Shown here piece by piece: positions 34,863 to 44,022 of a stretch of 64,000 bases of DNA. Source of the stretch: Ensifer sp. MPMI2T (GTDB lineage: Bacteria; Pseudomonadota; Alphaproteobacteria; Rhizobiales; Rhizobiaceae); assembly GCF_004827385.1 (NCBI RefSeq), contig NZ_SRXN01000015.1, forward strand, positions 62,001 through 126,000, given 5' to 3'. Made by a program: the position numbers and the translations under genes. A model generated the notes under the pieces. That model was not told where the DNA came from and made no database searches. It saw only the letters and a program-made list of their open reading frames with translations. Each line of letters starts with the position of its first letter. Positions within the stretch are counted from its first letter, which is position 1.

Positions 34863-35786
34863 ATGTTGAAATCCGCCGACGGCACATTGACCGCACAGTC
34901 TCAACCAGGTGGCGGGCTGGAGCGGTGGGCAGAGCGCCATCTGCGCTATCTGATGCTTGCGCCGACGGTTTCGATATTGCTGGCGCTGACGATCTTCCCG
35001 AGCCTCTACATGTTCTACGCGGCGGTTCACAGGATCAGCCCGAACCCTGATCTGCCGTGGGAGTTCGTCGGGGTCGGCAATTTTGCACGGCTCCTGTCGG
35101 ACGCGCAATTTCACGTCGCGCTCCGCAACACCATCGTCTTCACCGTGGTGGCGGTCACGGTCGAATTTCTTCTCGGCCTCGGTCTGGCCTTGCTACTCGA
35201 CAAATACATCCGCCGGCTGACGTTTCTGAAAACCGTGCTGATGATTCCGATGATGCTGCCGCCGATTGCTGTCGCCATCACCTGGAAGCTGATCTACGAG
35301 CCTCAATTCGGCGTGCTCAACGAAATCATGTACCGCCTCGGCCTTCCCCTGCAGGCGTGGGCGGGTGACGTGAACCTCGCGATGTTCTCGATCATCGTTG
35401 CCGATGTCTGGCAGTGGACCCCATTCATATTTCTCCTCATGCTCGCGGGGCTGGCGAGCCTGCCGGTGGAACCCTATGAGGCGGCTGCGATCGACGGCGC
35501 CTCGTCCTGGCGACAATTCTGGGACCTGACGCTCCCCTTCCTGAAGCCGGTCATTGCCATCGCGCTTCTGCTGCGGGTCATGGATGCACTGCGGCTTTTC
35601 GACCTGGTTTTCATCCTGACCGGTGGCGGCCCCGCCGATCGCACCAAGGTATTGAGTCTTTACATCTATCAGGTCGCTTACCGTTTTGCCGATCCCGGCT
35701 ATGCGGCGGCGATATCGTTGTTTGTGCTGTTCGTGACGATCGTTTTCAGCACCTGGTTCATGAAGCGCATGCGGCTGGCGGATTGA
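34863..35786 (+). CDS. Sugar ABC transporter permease, MalF/UgpA type
   Basis: 307 residues with six hydrophobic helices after a 30-residue cytosolic start. The EAA loop reads E-A-A-A-I-D-G-A-S-S near residue 207. CUT1 importer subunit. GGAGAGACGG precedes the start. Its stop is a few bases from the start of the next permease, indicating coupling. Confidence 0.93.
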   Translation: MLKSADGTLTAQSQPGGGLERWAERHLRYLMLAPTVSILLALTIFPSLYMFYAAVHRISPNPDLPWEFVGVGNFARLLSDAQFHVALRNTIVFTVVAVTVEFLLGLGLALLLDKYIRRLTFLKTVLMIPMMLPPIAVAITWKLIYEPQFGVLNEIMYRLGLPLQAWAGDVNLAMFSIIVADVWQWTPFIFLLMLAGLASLPVEPYEAAAIDGASSWRQFWDLTLPFLKPVIAIALLLRVMDALRLFDLVFILTGGGPADRTKVLSLYIYQVAYRFADPGYAAAISLFVLFVTIVFSTWFMKRMRLAD

Positions 35787-35791
35787 AGACG

Positions 35792-36658
35792 ATGGCGACG
35801 AAGACCCTCCATAGACGCAGCCGCACCAGAGAGGTGCTCACGCGCTTGTCCGCCTATCTGGCGATCCTGGTCGCGTTGATCCTGACGCTTTTCCCGATCT
35901 ATTGGATCGCCGCCAATTCCTTCAAGTTCGACATCGACATTTTCGCCGTACCGCCGGAATGGCTGCCGCGGAATCCGACGTTGAAGCACTATGAAGAAGC
36001 CTTCATCCAGCGTCCTTTCCTGCGCTATGCGCTGAACAGCTTCCTCGTCGCGGTCGGGACGACGATCGTCTCCGTGGTCTTTGGCACCATGGCAGGTTAT
36101 GCCCTGGCGCGGTTCAATTATCCGTGGCAATGGCGCAAGCAGATTTCGTTCTGGATCCTGTCGACGCGCATGATGCCGCCGATTGTCAGCATCATTCCGC
36201 TCTACCTGTTCTTCAACTACTTCGAAATGCTGAACACGAAGTCGGCACTCGTGATCGCCTACACCGCCTTCAACCTGCCGTTCGCGACCTGGATGATGAA
36301 GAGCTATTTCCAGGACCTGCCGGTCGAACTGGAGGAGGCCGCGGTCGTCGACGGCGATACCCGCTGGGGCGCCTTCCTGCATGTGGCCTTGCCGCTTGCC
36401 CGGCCGGGGCTTGCGGCGACCGCCATCTTCTGCCTGATCATTTCGTGGAACGAGTTCCTGCTGTCCCTCATCATTACACTGACTGAGCAGTCGCAGACGC
36501 TGCCGATCGGCATTGCCGGGCGGGTGACACAGTACAACACCTATTGGGGTGAGATCAGCGCCGCCGGGTTCATGGCTTGCGTTCCGATCGTCATCTTCGC
36601 CTTCATCGTTCAAAAGCATCTTGTCCGGGGGCTGTCCCTTGGAGCCGTCAAAGGTTGA
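35792..36658 (+). CDS. Sugar ABC transporter permease, MalG type
   Basis: 288 residues from ATG 35792; an in-frame TTG at 35783 overlaps the previous stop and would add three residues. Six hydrophobic helices; EAA loop E-A-A-V-V-D-G-D-T-R; C-terminal R-G-L-S-L-G-A-V-K-G, as in MalG-like proteins. Pairs with the permease upstream; the ATPase follows after three bases. Confidence 0.93.
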   Translation: MATKTLHRRSRTREVLTRLSAYLAILVALILTLFPIYWIAANSFKFDIDIFAVPPEWLPRNPTLKHYEEAFIQRPFLRYALNSFLVAVGTTIVSVVFGTMAGYALARFNYPWQWRKQISFWILSTRMMPPIVSIIPLYLFFNYFEMLNTKSALVIAYTAFNLPFATWMMKSYFQDLPVELEEAAVVDGDTRWGAFLHVALPLARPGLAATAIFCLIISWNEFLLSLIITLTEQSQTLPIGIAGRVTQYNTYWGEISAAGFMACVPIVIFAFIVQKHLVRGLSLGAVKG

Positions 36659-36661
36659 GCC

Positions 36662-37723
36662 ATGGCGTCGGTCACCTTCAATCACGTCTCGAAGAAGTTC
36701 GGCGAGTTCGTCGCCGTCGCCGATTTCAACCTCGAGATCAGGGACAAGGAATTCCTCGTCCTGCTCGGTCCTTCCGGCTGCGGCAAGACGACGACGATGC
36801 GCATGGTTGCGGGGCTCGAGGAGACGACGTCGGGAGACATCTATATCGACGCGGACCGCATCAACGGCGTACTGCCCAAGTATCGTGACGTCGCGATGGT
36901 CTTTCAGTCCTATGCACTCTATCCGCACCTGACCGTCGAGCAGAATATCGGCTATCCGCTGAAAATCCGCAAAGTGCCGCCGGCCGAAAGCAAGCAGCGG
37001 ATTGTCGAAGTGGCACGGCGCGTCGAACTCGACACGCTGTTGTCCCGCCTTCCTAAGGAGCTTTCCGGCGGCCAGCGACAGCGTGTGGCGCTTGCGCGTG
37101 CGATCGTACGCACGCCGCGCGTCTTCCTGATGGACGAGCCGCTTTCCAATCTCGATGCCAAGCTCCGGACCCAGATGCGCTCGGAGCTGAAGCATCTGCA
37201 GCACGAACTCAAGGTCACGACGATCTATGTCACGCATGACCAGATAGAGGCGATGACGCTCGCCGACCGCGTCGCGGTGATGAACAAGGGCGTGATCGAG
37301 CAGCTTGGTACGCCGAGGGAAATCTACAACGATCCGCGCACGCTTTTCGTTGCCGGTTTTATCGGCTCACCTTCGATGAACCTCATCCCAGGGGAAGTGC
37401 GGGATGGCGTCTTTGCCAGTTCTGGTCTTAGAGTCGGCGGGCTCGGCCGAGTGAGCCTTGCCCACGCCGTTCTCGGCGTCCGCCCGGAGGACGTCCATGC
37501 GGCTCGCGTCGACGATCCCGACGTCAATCTGGTTGCGCCGATCTATTCGGTCGAACTCACCGGCGACAGTACGCTCGTCAGCCTGCGGCTCGGCGCAAAA
37601 CTCATGACGCTTAGGGCCGACAAGAACTTTGCCGGCCAGATCGATCAACGGCTCGGCGTCAAGGTTGCGGCGGATCGCGTGTTTCTGTTCGACGGGGAGA
37701 CACAGGCCCGTGTCGATGTCTGA
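36662..37723 (+). CDS. MalK/UgpC-type sugar ABC transporter ATPase
   Basis: 353 residues. Walker A G-P-S-G-C-G-K-T-T-T, Q-loop V-F-Q-S-Y-A-L-Y-P-H, signature L-S-G-G-Q-R-Q-R-V, Walker B V-F-L-M-D-E-P-L-S-N-L-D, switch T-H-D-Q, and a C-terminal TOBE-type regulatory domain. All motifs intact. Fourth gene of the operon; its end overlaps the FGE-fold gene by eight bases. Confidence 0.95.
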   Translation: MASVTFNHVSKKFGEFVAVADFNLEIRDKEFLVLLGPSGCGKTTTMRMVAGLEETTSGDIYIDADRINGVLPKYRDVAMVFQSYALYPHLTVEQNIGYPLKIRKVPPAESKQRIVEVARRVELDTLLSRLPKELSGGQRQRVALARAIVRTPRVFLMDEPLSNLDAKLRTQMRSELKHLQHELKVTTIYVTHDQIEAMTLADRVAVMNKGVIEQLGTPREIYNDPRTLFVAGFIGSPSMNLIPGEVRDGVFASSGLRVGGLGRVSLAHAVLGVRPEDVHAARVDDPDVNLVAPIYSVELTGDSTLVSLRLGAKLMTLRADKNFAGQIDQRLGVKVAADRVFLFDGETQARVDV

Positions 37724-38480
37724 TCTTTACCCGGCAGCGATCCTCCTTGTTCTCACATCTCACGCGGCTGCGGCCGATGCCGGCCCGATTGCCGACAATC
37801 CGCTGATCGACATTCCCGCCGGCCCGTTCGTCTTCGGGCGTGACGATGGCCCCGAAAACGAGCGCCCGCGCCGCGTGCTCGATGGACAGGCATTCGCCAT
37901 CAACCGCACCGAGATCACGAACCGCCAATACCGCCGCTTCGTCGAGGCAACCGGTCATCGCGCGGCCTTCTATGCAAATCACCCTGCACTCGGGCTCGAT
38001 GACAGGCCGGTGGTTGGCGTGAGCTGGGCCGACGCGATGGCTTTTTGCCATCACTACGGTTTGTCGCTGCCGTCAGAGCAGCAATACGAGAGAGCCGCGC
38101 GGGGAGCGAACGGAGCGGCATTTCCGTGGGGCGAGAACGGCAGCAAGGTTGTGCCGGCGAATTTCGGCACCGACAGCTGCTGTTCCGGTGACGCGCGCGA
38201 CGGCTATCCGATGACTGCGCCGGCGGACGCCTTTGCCGATGGCGCAAGCGAGGAAGGCGTCCTCAATCTCGTCGGCAATGTCTGGGAATGGACGAGCGAC
38301 ATCTACGCGCCTTACGAGGGCCAGGCCGCAGCGGAGAGCGCCGGGCAATACCGCGTACTTCGCGGCGGCTCCTGGAACAGCGATCGGAATCACCTTACCA
38401 CGACGTACCGTCTCGCCTATGATCCGGCATTTCGTTTTGCAGCCAATGGCGGCTTCCGATGCGTTCGCTCCGAACCCTGA
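37716..38480 (+). CDS. Secreted FGE/SUMF1-fold protein without catalytic cysteines
   Basis: 254 residues from ATG 37716 (an upstream frame into the ATPase gene is not used). Signal peptide ends S-H-A-A-A-A-D. FGE-sulfatase fold: I-P-A-G-P-F-V-F-G, N-R-T-E-I-T-N-R-Q-Y, P-V-V-G-V-S-W-A-D-A, L-P-S-E-Q-Q-Y-E, G-N-V-W-E-W-T-S-D and R-G-G-S-W-N-S-D-R. Formylglycine-generating enzymes carry two reactive cysteines just after this last motif; here they are replaced (N-S-D-R-N-H-L-T-T-T-Y). So it is probably a binding or structural relative. In a sugar-import operon, upstream of a beta-propeller gene with a 22-base overlap. Confidence 0.85.
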   Translation: MSDLYPAAILLVLTSHAAAADAGPIADNPLIDIPAGPFVFGRDDGPENERPRRVLDGQAFAINRTEITNRQYRRFVEATGHRAAFYANHPALGLDDRPVVGVSWADAMAFCHHYGLSLPSEQQYERAARGANGAAFPWGENGSKVVPANFGTDSCCSGDARDGYPMTAPADAFADGASEEGVLNLVGNVWEWTSDIYAPYEGQAAAESAGQYRVLRGGSWNSDRNHLTTTYRLAYDPAFRFAANGGFRCVRSEP

Positions 38481-39466
38481 CCATCACCACCGGTCTCTTG
38501 TTTCTCGCAGCCGGGGCTGCTGCCGACCCGGTGGTTGCTCCCGGTTACCGGCTGGAAACGTTCAGCAAACCGGGCTCGGCTTTTTCCGGCCTTTCGCGTG
38601 ACAGGGAGACGCTGCTCGTCACCGATCTTTCCAGCGGCAGGCTCTACCGGCGCGAGGCCGACGGTGAGCTTGTCGCCTTCGGCCCTGTCTTTCCTCACGG
38701 CCTCGACGTGATCGGCGACCCGACTGGCCCCTACCGCGTCGTGCCCGTCGGCGACGCTTTTGTCGTGGCTCAAGGGTGGACGCCGGTCGATGCCGGCGAA
38801 GGCCCGCTCGACCATGCCCTTGTGGCGATCGGCGACGACGGCAACACCCATGTGATCAGCAGCGATTTCTGGAATCCATTCGACTTCGCCGTCGTGAATG
38901 GGACCTACTACGTGATCGACTCCGCACGAAATAGTGTCGAGCGTATGCAGACGGACGGTCGGAGGCAAACGCTCATGATCTTTCGCCGCCTGAAGCAGGA
39001 AACGACGGCATTGCAGCAACTTTCGCCGACGGAGTTTAGCGAAGGGAAAGACTACGAAGTCGACGCGGTGCCGACCGGCATCATCCTTCGCGACGGGCGC
39101 ATCCATGTCGCGCTGTTCGGAGGCTTTCCCTTCCTCGACGGCGCGGGAAAGGTTGTTTCAGTTCCAGAGACGGGCGGAGCAACGCAGCCGCAGGTCGATG
39201 TCGAGGGCCTGAACGCGCCGGTGGCGATTACCTTCGATACGGATGGCGGCGTGCTGGTCCTCGAGCATGGTCGTTATGACCAGAAGGAAGGTTTTCTGAA
39301 GGGCAGCGGCCGATTGCTCAAACTCGATAAGGCCACGAGCGCCCGGCAGATCCTTCTCGATGGGCTGACACGACCGGTCTCCATCCTCGTCTGGGACGAG
39401 CGGCGGCTCGTCGTTTCAGAGCTCGCCGGCAATCTCCATTTTCTGACGCGGGAACCGGAGCCCTGA
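38459..39466 (+). CDS. ScyD/ScyE-like secreted beta-propeller protein
   Basis: 335 residues, signal peptide cleaved near A-G-A-A-A-D-P. Repeating units such as L-L-V-T-D-L-S-S-G-R-L-Y-R, T-H-V-I-S-S-D-F-W-N-P-F-D-F-A, Y-Y-V-I-D-S-A-R-N-S-V and V-L-V-L-E-H-G suggest a five- or six-blade propeller. P-T-G-I-I-L-R-D-G and L-N-A-P-V-A-I-T-F-D are typical of the ScyD/ScyE group, named from cyanobacterial scytonemin clusters but widespread with unknown roles. Last gene of the importer operon; it may modify or sense the sugar or a cofactor in the periplasm. Confidence 0.7.
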   Translation: MRSLRTLTITTGLLFLAAGAAADPVVAPGYRLETFSKPGSAFSGLSRDRETLLVTDLSSGRLYRREADGELVAFGPVFPHGLDVIGDPTGPYRVVPVGDAFVVAQGWTPVDAGEGPLDHALVAIGDDGNTHVISSDFWNPFDFAVVNGTYYVIDSARNSVERMQTDGRRQTLMIFRRLKQETTALQQLSPTEFSEGKDYEVDAVPTGIILRDGRIHVALFGGFPFLDGAGKVVSVPETGGATQPQVDVEGLNAPVAITFDTDGGVLVLEHGRYDQKEGFLKGSGRLLKLDKATSARQILLDGLTRPVSILVWDERRLVVSELAGNLHFLTREPEP

Positions 39467-39479
39467 CGTTGACGAGCAT

Positions 39480-40262
39480 TCAGGCTTGTCTTGCCTGATC
39501 GGCCGTTAGCGCCTGCTCGCGCGTTCCCGAAACGATGATCTCCAGCACCTCGTGCTCGTCGGTGTTCTTGACGTAGCGGTCGCCGACATATTCGCCGCGC
39601 TTCAGCACCATGACGCGATCGCCGACCGCGAAGATGTCAACGAGGCGATGGGAGATGATGATCTGGGCGACGCCTTGCCGCTTCAGCTCCAGCATGGTTT
39701 CGAGGAGCCGCTCGGTCGCCATCACCGAGAGGTTGGCTGTCGGTTCGTCGAGGATCACCACGCGCGGCTCGAACGAGATCGCACGGGCGATCGCCACCGA
39801 TTGCTGGCGGCCACCCGACAGGCTTTCGACCTTCTGGTAGACCGAGTTCACGTCCACCTTGAGGCGCTTCAACACGCCATCGGCTTCCGCATACATGCGC
39901 CGCCGGTCGACGAAGAAGCCCCGCCGCGGCCAGCGGCCGAGAAAGATGTTCTGGCCGACGTCCATGTTTCCGCAAAGGGCGAAGTCCTGGTAGATCATCT
40001 CGATACCGGCCGCGCGGCTTTCATGCGGGCTCTTGAAATAGACTGGCTCGCCGCCGACCAAGATCTCGCCGGCGTCGCGCTGGTAGGCGCCGGTTAGGAT
40101 CTTCATCAGCGTCGACTTGCCGGCCGAGTTGTCCCCGACGAGGCCGAGGATCTCGCCGGGGTAGAGCACAAGGTCGACGCTGCGGAGCGCCTGCACCGCC
40201 CCGAAGGCCTTTTCGATGCCGCGCATCTCTACGATCGGAGCACTTCTGGGACTATCAGGCAT
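39480..40262 (-). CDS. CUT2-type sugar ABC ATPase, single domain
   Basis: 260 residues from ATG 40262, overlapping the permease stop by eight bases. Walker A G-D-N-S-A-G-K-S-T, Q-loop I-Y-Q-D-F-A-L, signature L-S-G-G-R-Q-Q-S-V-A, Walker B V-V-I-L-D-E-P-T-A-N-L and switch S-H-R. RbsA/XylG-like in sequence but only one nucleotide-binding domain, not the usual tandem pair, so it must act as a homodimer. That matches the fused permease, which already supplies both membrane halves. The frame extending to 40418 lies inside the permease gene and is not real. Confidence 0.92.
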   Translation of the reverse strand: MPDSPRSAPIVEMRGIEKAFGAVQALRSVDLVLYPGEILGLVGDNSAGKSTLMKILTGAYQRDAGEILVGGEPVYFKSPHESRAAGIEMIYQDFALCGNMDVGQNIFLGRWPRRGFFVDRRRMYAEADGVLKRLKVDVNSVYQKVESLSGGRQQSVAIARAISFEPRVVILDEPTANLSVMATERLLETMLELKRQGVAQIIISHRLVDIFAVGDRVMVLKRGEYVGDRYVKNTDEHEVLEIIVSGTREQALTADQARQA

Positions 40263-42504
40263 GGCTGGTCTCCGGGGCTCGCTGGCGCGCCATACGCTCG
40301 CGCAAGCGGCCAAACAGATTGGCCTGGCGAACCCAGATGTCGACCAACACCGCGACGATAAGGATGCCGCCAATGAAGACGTTGATCCAATGCTGCGGCA
40401 TGCTGAAGCCCTGAACATTCAGTTGCAGCAGCGCCCGGATGAGCGTGATCACGGCCGCGCCGGCGAGCGCGCCGATCATCGTGCCGTAGCCGCCGAAGAT
40501 CGAACCGCCACCGATGATGACGGCGGCGATCGCATCGAGCTCGCGGAACTGACCGGCCACCGGGTTGAAACTGCGGAAATAGGCGACGTTGATGATTCCG
40601 GCCATGGTCGCGCAGAGAGCGGCCAAAAGAAGGGAAAGGAAGCGGACGCGATTGGTGTTGATGCCGGCATAGGCAGCGGCGCGGATGTTGCCACCGGTGG
40701 CATAGACCTTCTGGCCGAACGGCGTGTAGGCAAGGACGATACCGGCGACGAGCGCAACGAAGAGCATCCAGATCGTTTGCACGCTCACGACCTGGGCGAC
40801 GGCGCGTAACAACCCGTCCGGCAATACGATCGCCACGTGGAGAAGGATGTCGTTCACCTTGCGGCCGATGAGGTTGTATCCCTCGGGCCAGCCGGTCAAC
40901 TGCTGGCCGGCGACGAACCAGGCGGCGAGGCCGCGGGCGATGTAGAACATGCCGAGCGTCGCGATGAAGGCCGGCAGCTTGAAGCCGACGGTGACGACGG
41001 CATTGATGAGGCCGGCAGCCATACCCGCCAGCAGACCCATCGTCACGGCGGTGACGGGATCGGCGCCCAGCACCTTCAGGAAATAGGCTGCGGTGCTGCC
41101 GGCGAGCGCAAGCACCGCGCCGACCGAAAGATCGATGTCGCCGGCGGCGATGACATAGACGAGGCCGACTGTGATCAGCGCCAGCTCGGTATAGTTGAGC
41201 AGGATTGCGAAAGTATTGGAGAGGTGCCACCAATAGTCGGGGCGCAAGGCAAGCCCCGTCAGCCATAGGAGGACCGCCAGGATGATGGCGAGTGCATCGC
41301 GGCGGGCGAAGAATCGTCCCAACGCAGTCGCCGAGGCCTCGATGTCGGTCGCCATCGCTCCCTTGGTCTGGACGCCCTCCAATGCCACGCCGCCGATTTC
41401 GTAGGCCGGCGGCGGTGGCTGGCCGCGCAGCCACGCCCAGAACCGGCCCGCAAGCTGACGACGAATGAGATGGGGCTCGATGAGCACGGCGATGACGAGC
41501 AGAAGGCCGAGGAAAACCAACACGGCGCCCGCCGGCAAGGTGTATCGGGCGTTGACGGCGATGCTCTCGCCATCGATCACGACGGTGCGCGTGATCGACC
41601 AGCCCTCGCGCAGCACCTTGTCGATCAGGACGACCACGGCGGTGCCGAGGCACGAGCCGATCACACGGCCGCGGCCACCAAGGATCGACGCCCCACCGAT
41701 GATGACGGAGGCGATGACGGTAAGCTCCCAGGTTACGCCGTAGAGAGGGGTCACGCCCTTGTCCTGGGCAGCCGACAGCAACGCCGCAAGGGTCGCCGAG
41801 AGCGACGAGATCAGATAGGCGCGGATGCGCACCCAGCTGGTCGGGATGCCGGCATAGATCGCCGCCTGCTCGTTGCCTCCGGTGGCGAAGGTCTCGTAGC
41901 CCCAGCGGGTCTTTGCGAGCACGAAGGCGCCAACGATAGCGACGACAGCGAAGATGACGATCTGGTTGTTGAAGCCGAGGAGGTTGCTCTCACCGAGGTG
42001 GAAGAAGAGCGGGTATTCCCTTGCTTTGCCTGAGTAATAGATCGCCTGACCGTGCGTCAGTGCGAGCACGAAACCGCGGCCGATGAACAGCATCGTCAAT
42101 GTGGCGATGAACGCCGGCACCTTGAGGATCGTGACGAGTGTGCCGTTAACGAGTCCGATCAGGGTACCGAGCAGCACGCAGAGGATGACCGACGTTGCGA
42201 TATCGAGATCAAGAAAGCTCGGCGCGAACAGCCGGGCGAAGATCACTGCAATCAACCCGTAGGTCGAGCCGACTGAAAGGTCGAGATCCTTGTTGGCGAT
42301 GACGAAGGTCATGCCGACGGCGATGATCCCGACGCGGGACGTGTCGCGCAAAAGCGCGTGAAGGGCCGCCGTCGACCCGAAGAAGGCCGGATTGACAAGC
42401 GCCCCACCGAAATAGAGTAGAGCGAGGAAAATCAGGAGGCCGGCTTCCCAGCCACCGACAAGTTGCGGTGGTGCGCGGCCGAGCGATGTTGTCGTGAGCG
42501 CCAT
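40255..42504 (-). CDS. Tandem (fused) RbsC-type sugar ABC permease
   Basis: 749 residues from ATG 42504 (AGGAACTCC upstream). Two RbsC-like BPD_transp_2 domains follow each other: about residues 20-335 and 395-730. Both carry the G-x-N-x-x-A-A-x-Y-A-G-I motif (G-G-N-E-Q-A-A-I-Y-A-G-I; G-G-N-I-R-A-A-A-Y-A-G-I) and an I-I-G-G-x-S-I-x-G segment. A charged linker at about 340-390 joins them, ending before A-L-A-I-I-L-A-V-L-L. In most CUT2 systems the permease is a homodimer of one-domain chains; here the two halves have diverged, so the channel is an obligate heterodimer in one chain. Confidence 0.92.
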   Translation of the reverse strand: MALTTTSLGRAPPQLVGGWEAGLLIFLALLYFGGALVNPAFFGSTAALHALLRDTSRVGIIAVGMTFVIANKDLDLSVGSTYGLIAVIFARLFAPSFLDLDIATSVILCVLLGTLIGLVNGTLVTILKVPAFIATLTMLFIGRGFVLALTHGQAIYYSGKAREYPLFFHLGESNLLGFNNQIVIFAVVAIVGAFVLAKTRWGYETFATGGNEQAAIYAGIPTSWVRIRAYLISSLSATLAALLSAAQDKGVTPLYGVTWELTVIASVIIGGASILGGRGRVIGSCLGTAVVVLIDKVLREGWSITRTVVIDGESIAVNARYTLPAGAVLVFLGLLLVIAVLIEPHLIRRQLAGRFWAWLRGQPPPPAYEIGGVALEGVQTKGAMATDIEASATALGRFFARRDALAIILAVLLWLTGLALRPDYWWHLSNTFAILLNYTELALITVGLVYVIAAGDIDLSVGAVLALAGSTAAYFLKVLGADPVTAVTMGLLAGMAAGLINAVVTVGFKLPAFIATLGMFYIARGLAAWFVAGQQLTGWPEGYNLIGRKVNDILLHVAIVLPDGLLRAVAQVVSVQTIWMLFVALVAGIVLAYTPFGQKVYATGGNIRAAAYAGINTNRVRFLSLLLAALCATMAGIINVAYFRSFNPVAGQFRELDAIAAVIIGGGSIFGGYGTMIGALAGAAVITLIRALLQLNVQGFSMPQHWINVFIGGILIVAVLVDIWVRQANLFGRLRERMARQRAPETSHA

Positions 42505-42574
42505 GGAGTTCCTACCGGTGGGTCCTTCCACTGGGGCGGGAGAGACGCACCCTCCCGCCTTTATCTAGATGCGC

Positions 42575-42678
42575 CTACAGCGCCGCGCGTCTCTCGAGAC
42601 GCGCAAAGGTCGCTGTAGCACTTTGAATCGCTGCATGTTTGCACCCTTAAATCGGACTCGATTCAAGGAAACATGCAG
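42575..42678. repeat. RIME1-like element, copy 3
   Basis: 104 bp, CTACAGCG ... CGCTGTAG then CTGCATGT ... ACATGCAG. It lies between the binding-protein and permease genes of one operon, so it is transcribed and could act as a processing or stability structure there. Confidence 0.85.
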
Positions 42679-42685
42679 TGCAGTC

Positions 42686-43768
42686 TCAGTTCTCGAAGCG
42701 CTTGCCGACCTTGCCAACCGTCTCTTTCGTCACGAGCTGGGCGCGTGTGTCGAGATTGGCGGCCGAGATGCCACGGTCGATCTGCAGGTAAAGCTGCATT
42801 ACCGGCCAGAAGCCCTGCAGAAACGGTTGCTGCCCGAGGGAGCCGGTCAGGTTGCCGGCAGCGATACCTTCCTGCTGGGCCGGACCAAGGTCGAAACCAA
42901 AGGCGCAGAACTTGTTCGTCCACCCCTTCTGCTCGACCGCTTTGACCAGCGGCGGCGTGAAGACGTTGTTGGCAGTAAAGGCGCCGACCACGTCACCGCG
43001 CGACTCGAACAGCGACACAAGCGCGTTGACCGGATCGTTCGGGTTTGTGTCGATGCCGACGTTCTCCGGGCCGGCATCGACCTTGAAGGCGTCGAGCTTG
43101 CCGGCATCCTTCAGCGTCTTGACGATTGCGTTGAAGGCGGCGGTAACGCGGTTATTGACCTCGATGTTGCCCATCGCGGTCGACGAGGGCAGCAGAATGG
43201 AGCCGGAAGTGGCGCCGCTATCCAGCACGCATTTGGCAAGCGCCTCACCGCCGATCGCAGCAGCCGAAGCGTCCTGGCCGGTATGGCTGATGCCGCTGCG
43301 GTTGGTGATCGTGCCGTCGAAGGAATTGGTCGTGGCGACCGGAATGCCTGCGGCCTCGGCGGCCTTGACGATGTCGTTATATGCCCCGGCCTGCGGAGTC
43401 GTCATGATGATCCCGTCAATCGTCGGATCCTGCACGATCTGGTTCAAGATCTCGATCTCGCGGGCGGGATCGTCCACCGGCGATTCGGAGCCGAGCAGCA
43501 GGATGTTGGCGCCGATCATGTTGCCGGCCACCTTGGCCCCGACATAGACCGGATCGAAGAAGCCGTTGCCGGCCGTGTGGGTCACGATGGCAAAGGTGAG
43601 ATGGCCGTCGGCCGAATGGAAGTTCTTCGTCTCTGGAGCTTCCTTGGCCGCTTCATCGAAGTTGTAGCCGCCGACAGCCTTTTCGACGCTGCCGGATTGG
43701 GCAAAGGTGCTTTGGGCGCAAAGAGATAACGCCGCGACCGATGCCGCGTGCAATAAAACTCGCCTCAT
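42686..43768 (-). CDS. CUT2-type sugar-binding protein (RbsB-like)
   Basis: 360 residues, signal peptide ending S-T-F-A-Q. Type 1 periplasmic-binding fold: A-I-V-T-H-T-A-G-N-G-F-F-D-P-V-Y-V-G-A, I-V-Q-D-P-T-I-D-G-I-I-M-T-T-P, G-H-I/T-G-Q-D region, and F-G-F-D-L-G-P-A-Q-Q-E-G-I. The N-terminal 40 residues after the signal are longer than in RbsB. First gene of the operon (binding protein, RIME1-like element, fused permease, ATPase). The ligand is a monosaccharide or polyol, not determinable. Confidence 0.9.
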   Translation of the reverse strand: MRRVLLHAASVAALSLCAQSTFAQSGSVEKAVGGYNFDEAAKEAPETKNFHSADGHLTFAIVTHTAGNGFFDPVYVGAKVAGNMIGANILLLGSESPVDDPAREIEILNQIVQDPTIDGIIMTTPQAGAYNDIVKAAEAAGIPVATTNSFDGTITNRSGISHTGQDASAAAIGGEALAKCVLDSGATSGSILLPSSTAMGNIEVNNRVTAAFNAIVKTLKDAGKLDAFKVDAGPENVGIDTNPNDPVNALVSLFESRGDVVGAFTANNVFTPPLVKAVEQKGWTNKFCAFGFDLGPAQQEGIAAGNLTGSLGQQPFLQGFWPVMQLYLQIDRGISAANLDTRAQLVTKETVGKVGKRFEN

Positions 43769-44022
43769 GTTGGTCCTCCCTTGTGGTCAAGGGGCGGAAG
43801 CCGTTCGGGCGGATGTAACGAGAGGGTCCGAAAAGCTTCCTCCCATTTGCCAAGATGCTAATATTCTGCGCTTTCTGGTCGAAGTAAATGGTGAACTCAC
43901 CAAATTGTCGTATTTATTAGGCCCGTAAGCGCCCGATGATCGGTACCGGGTGATAAACGCCCTGGCGCTGTCGACGCCGGCGCGGGCGCCCCCCATCGCC
44001 AGCGTCGACTGCCCCCCAAACT

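Noticed and set aside
40229..41653. 474-codon minus-strand frame overlapping the fused permease
   Set aside because: Arg/His-rich, no membrane helices; the permease frame has two complete RbsC-like domains.
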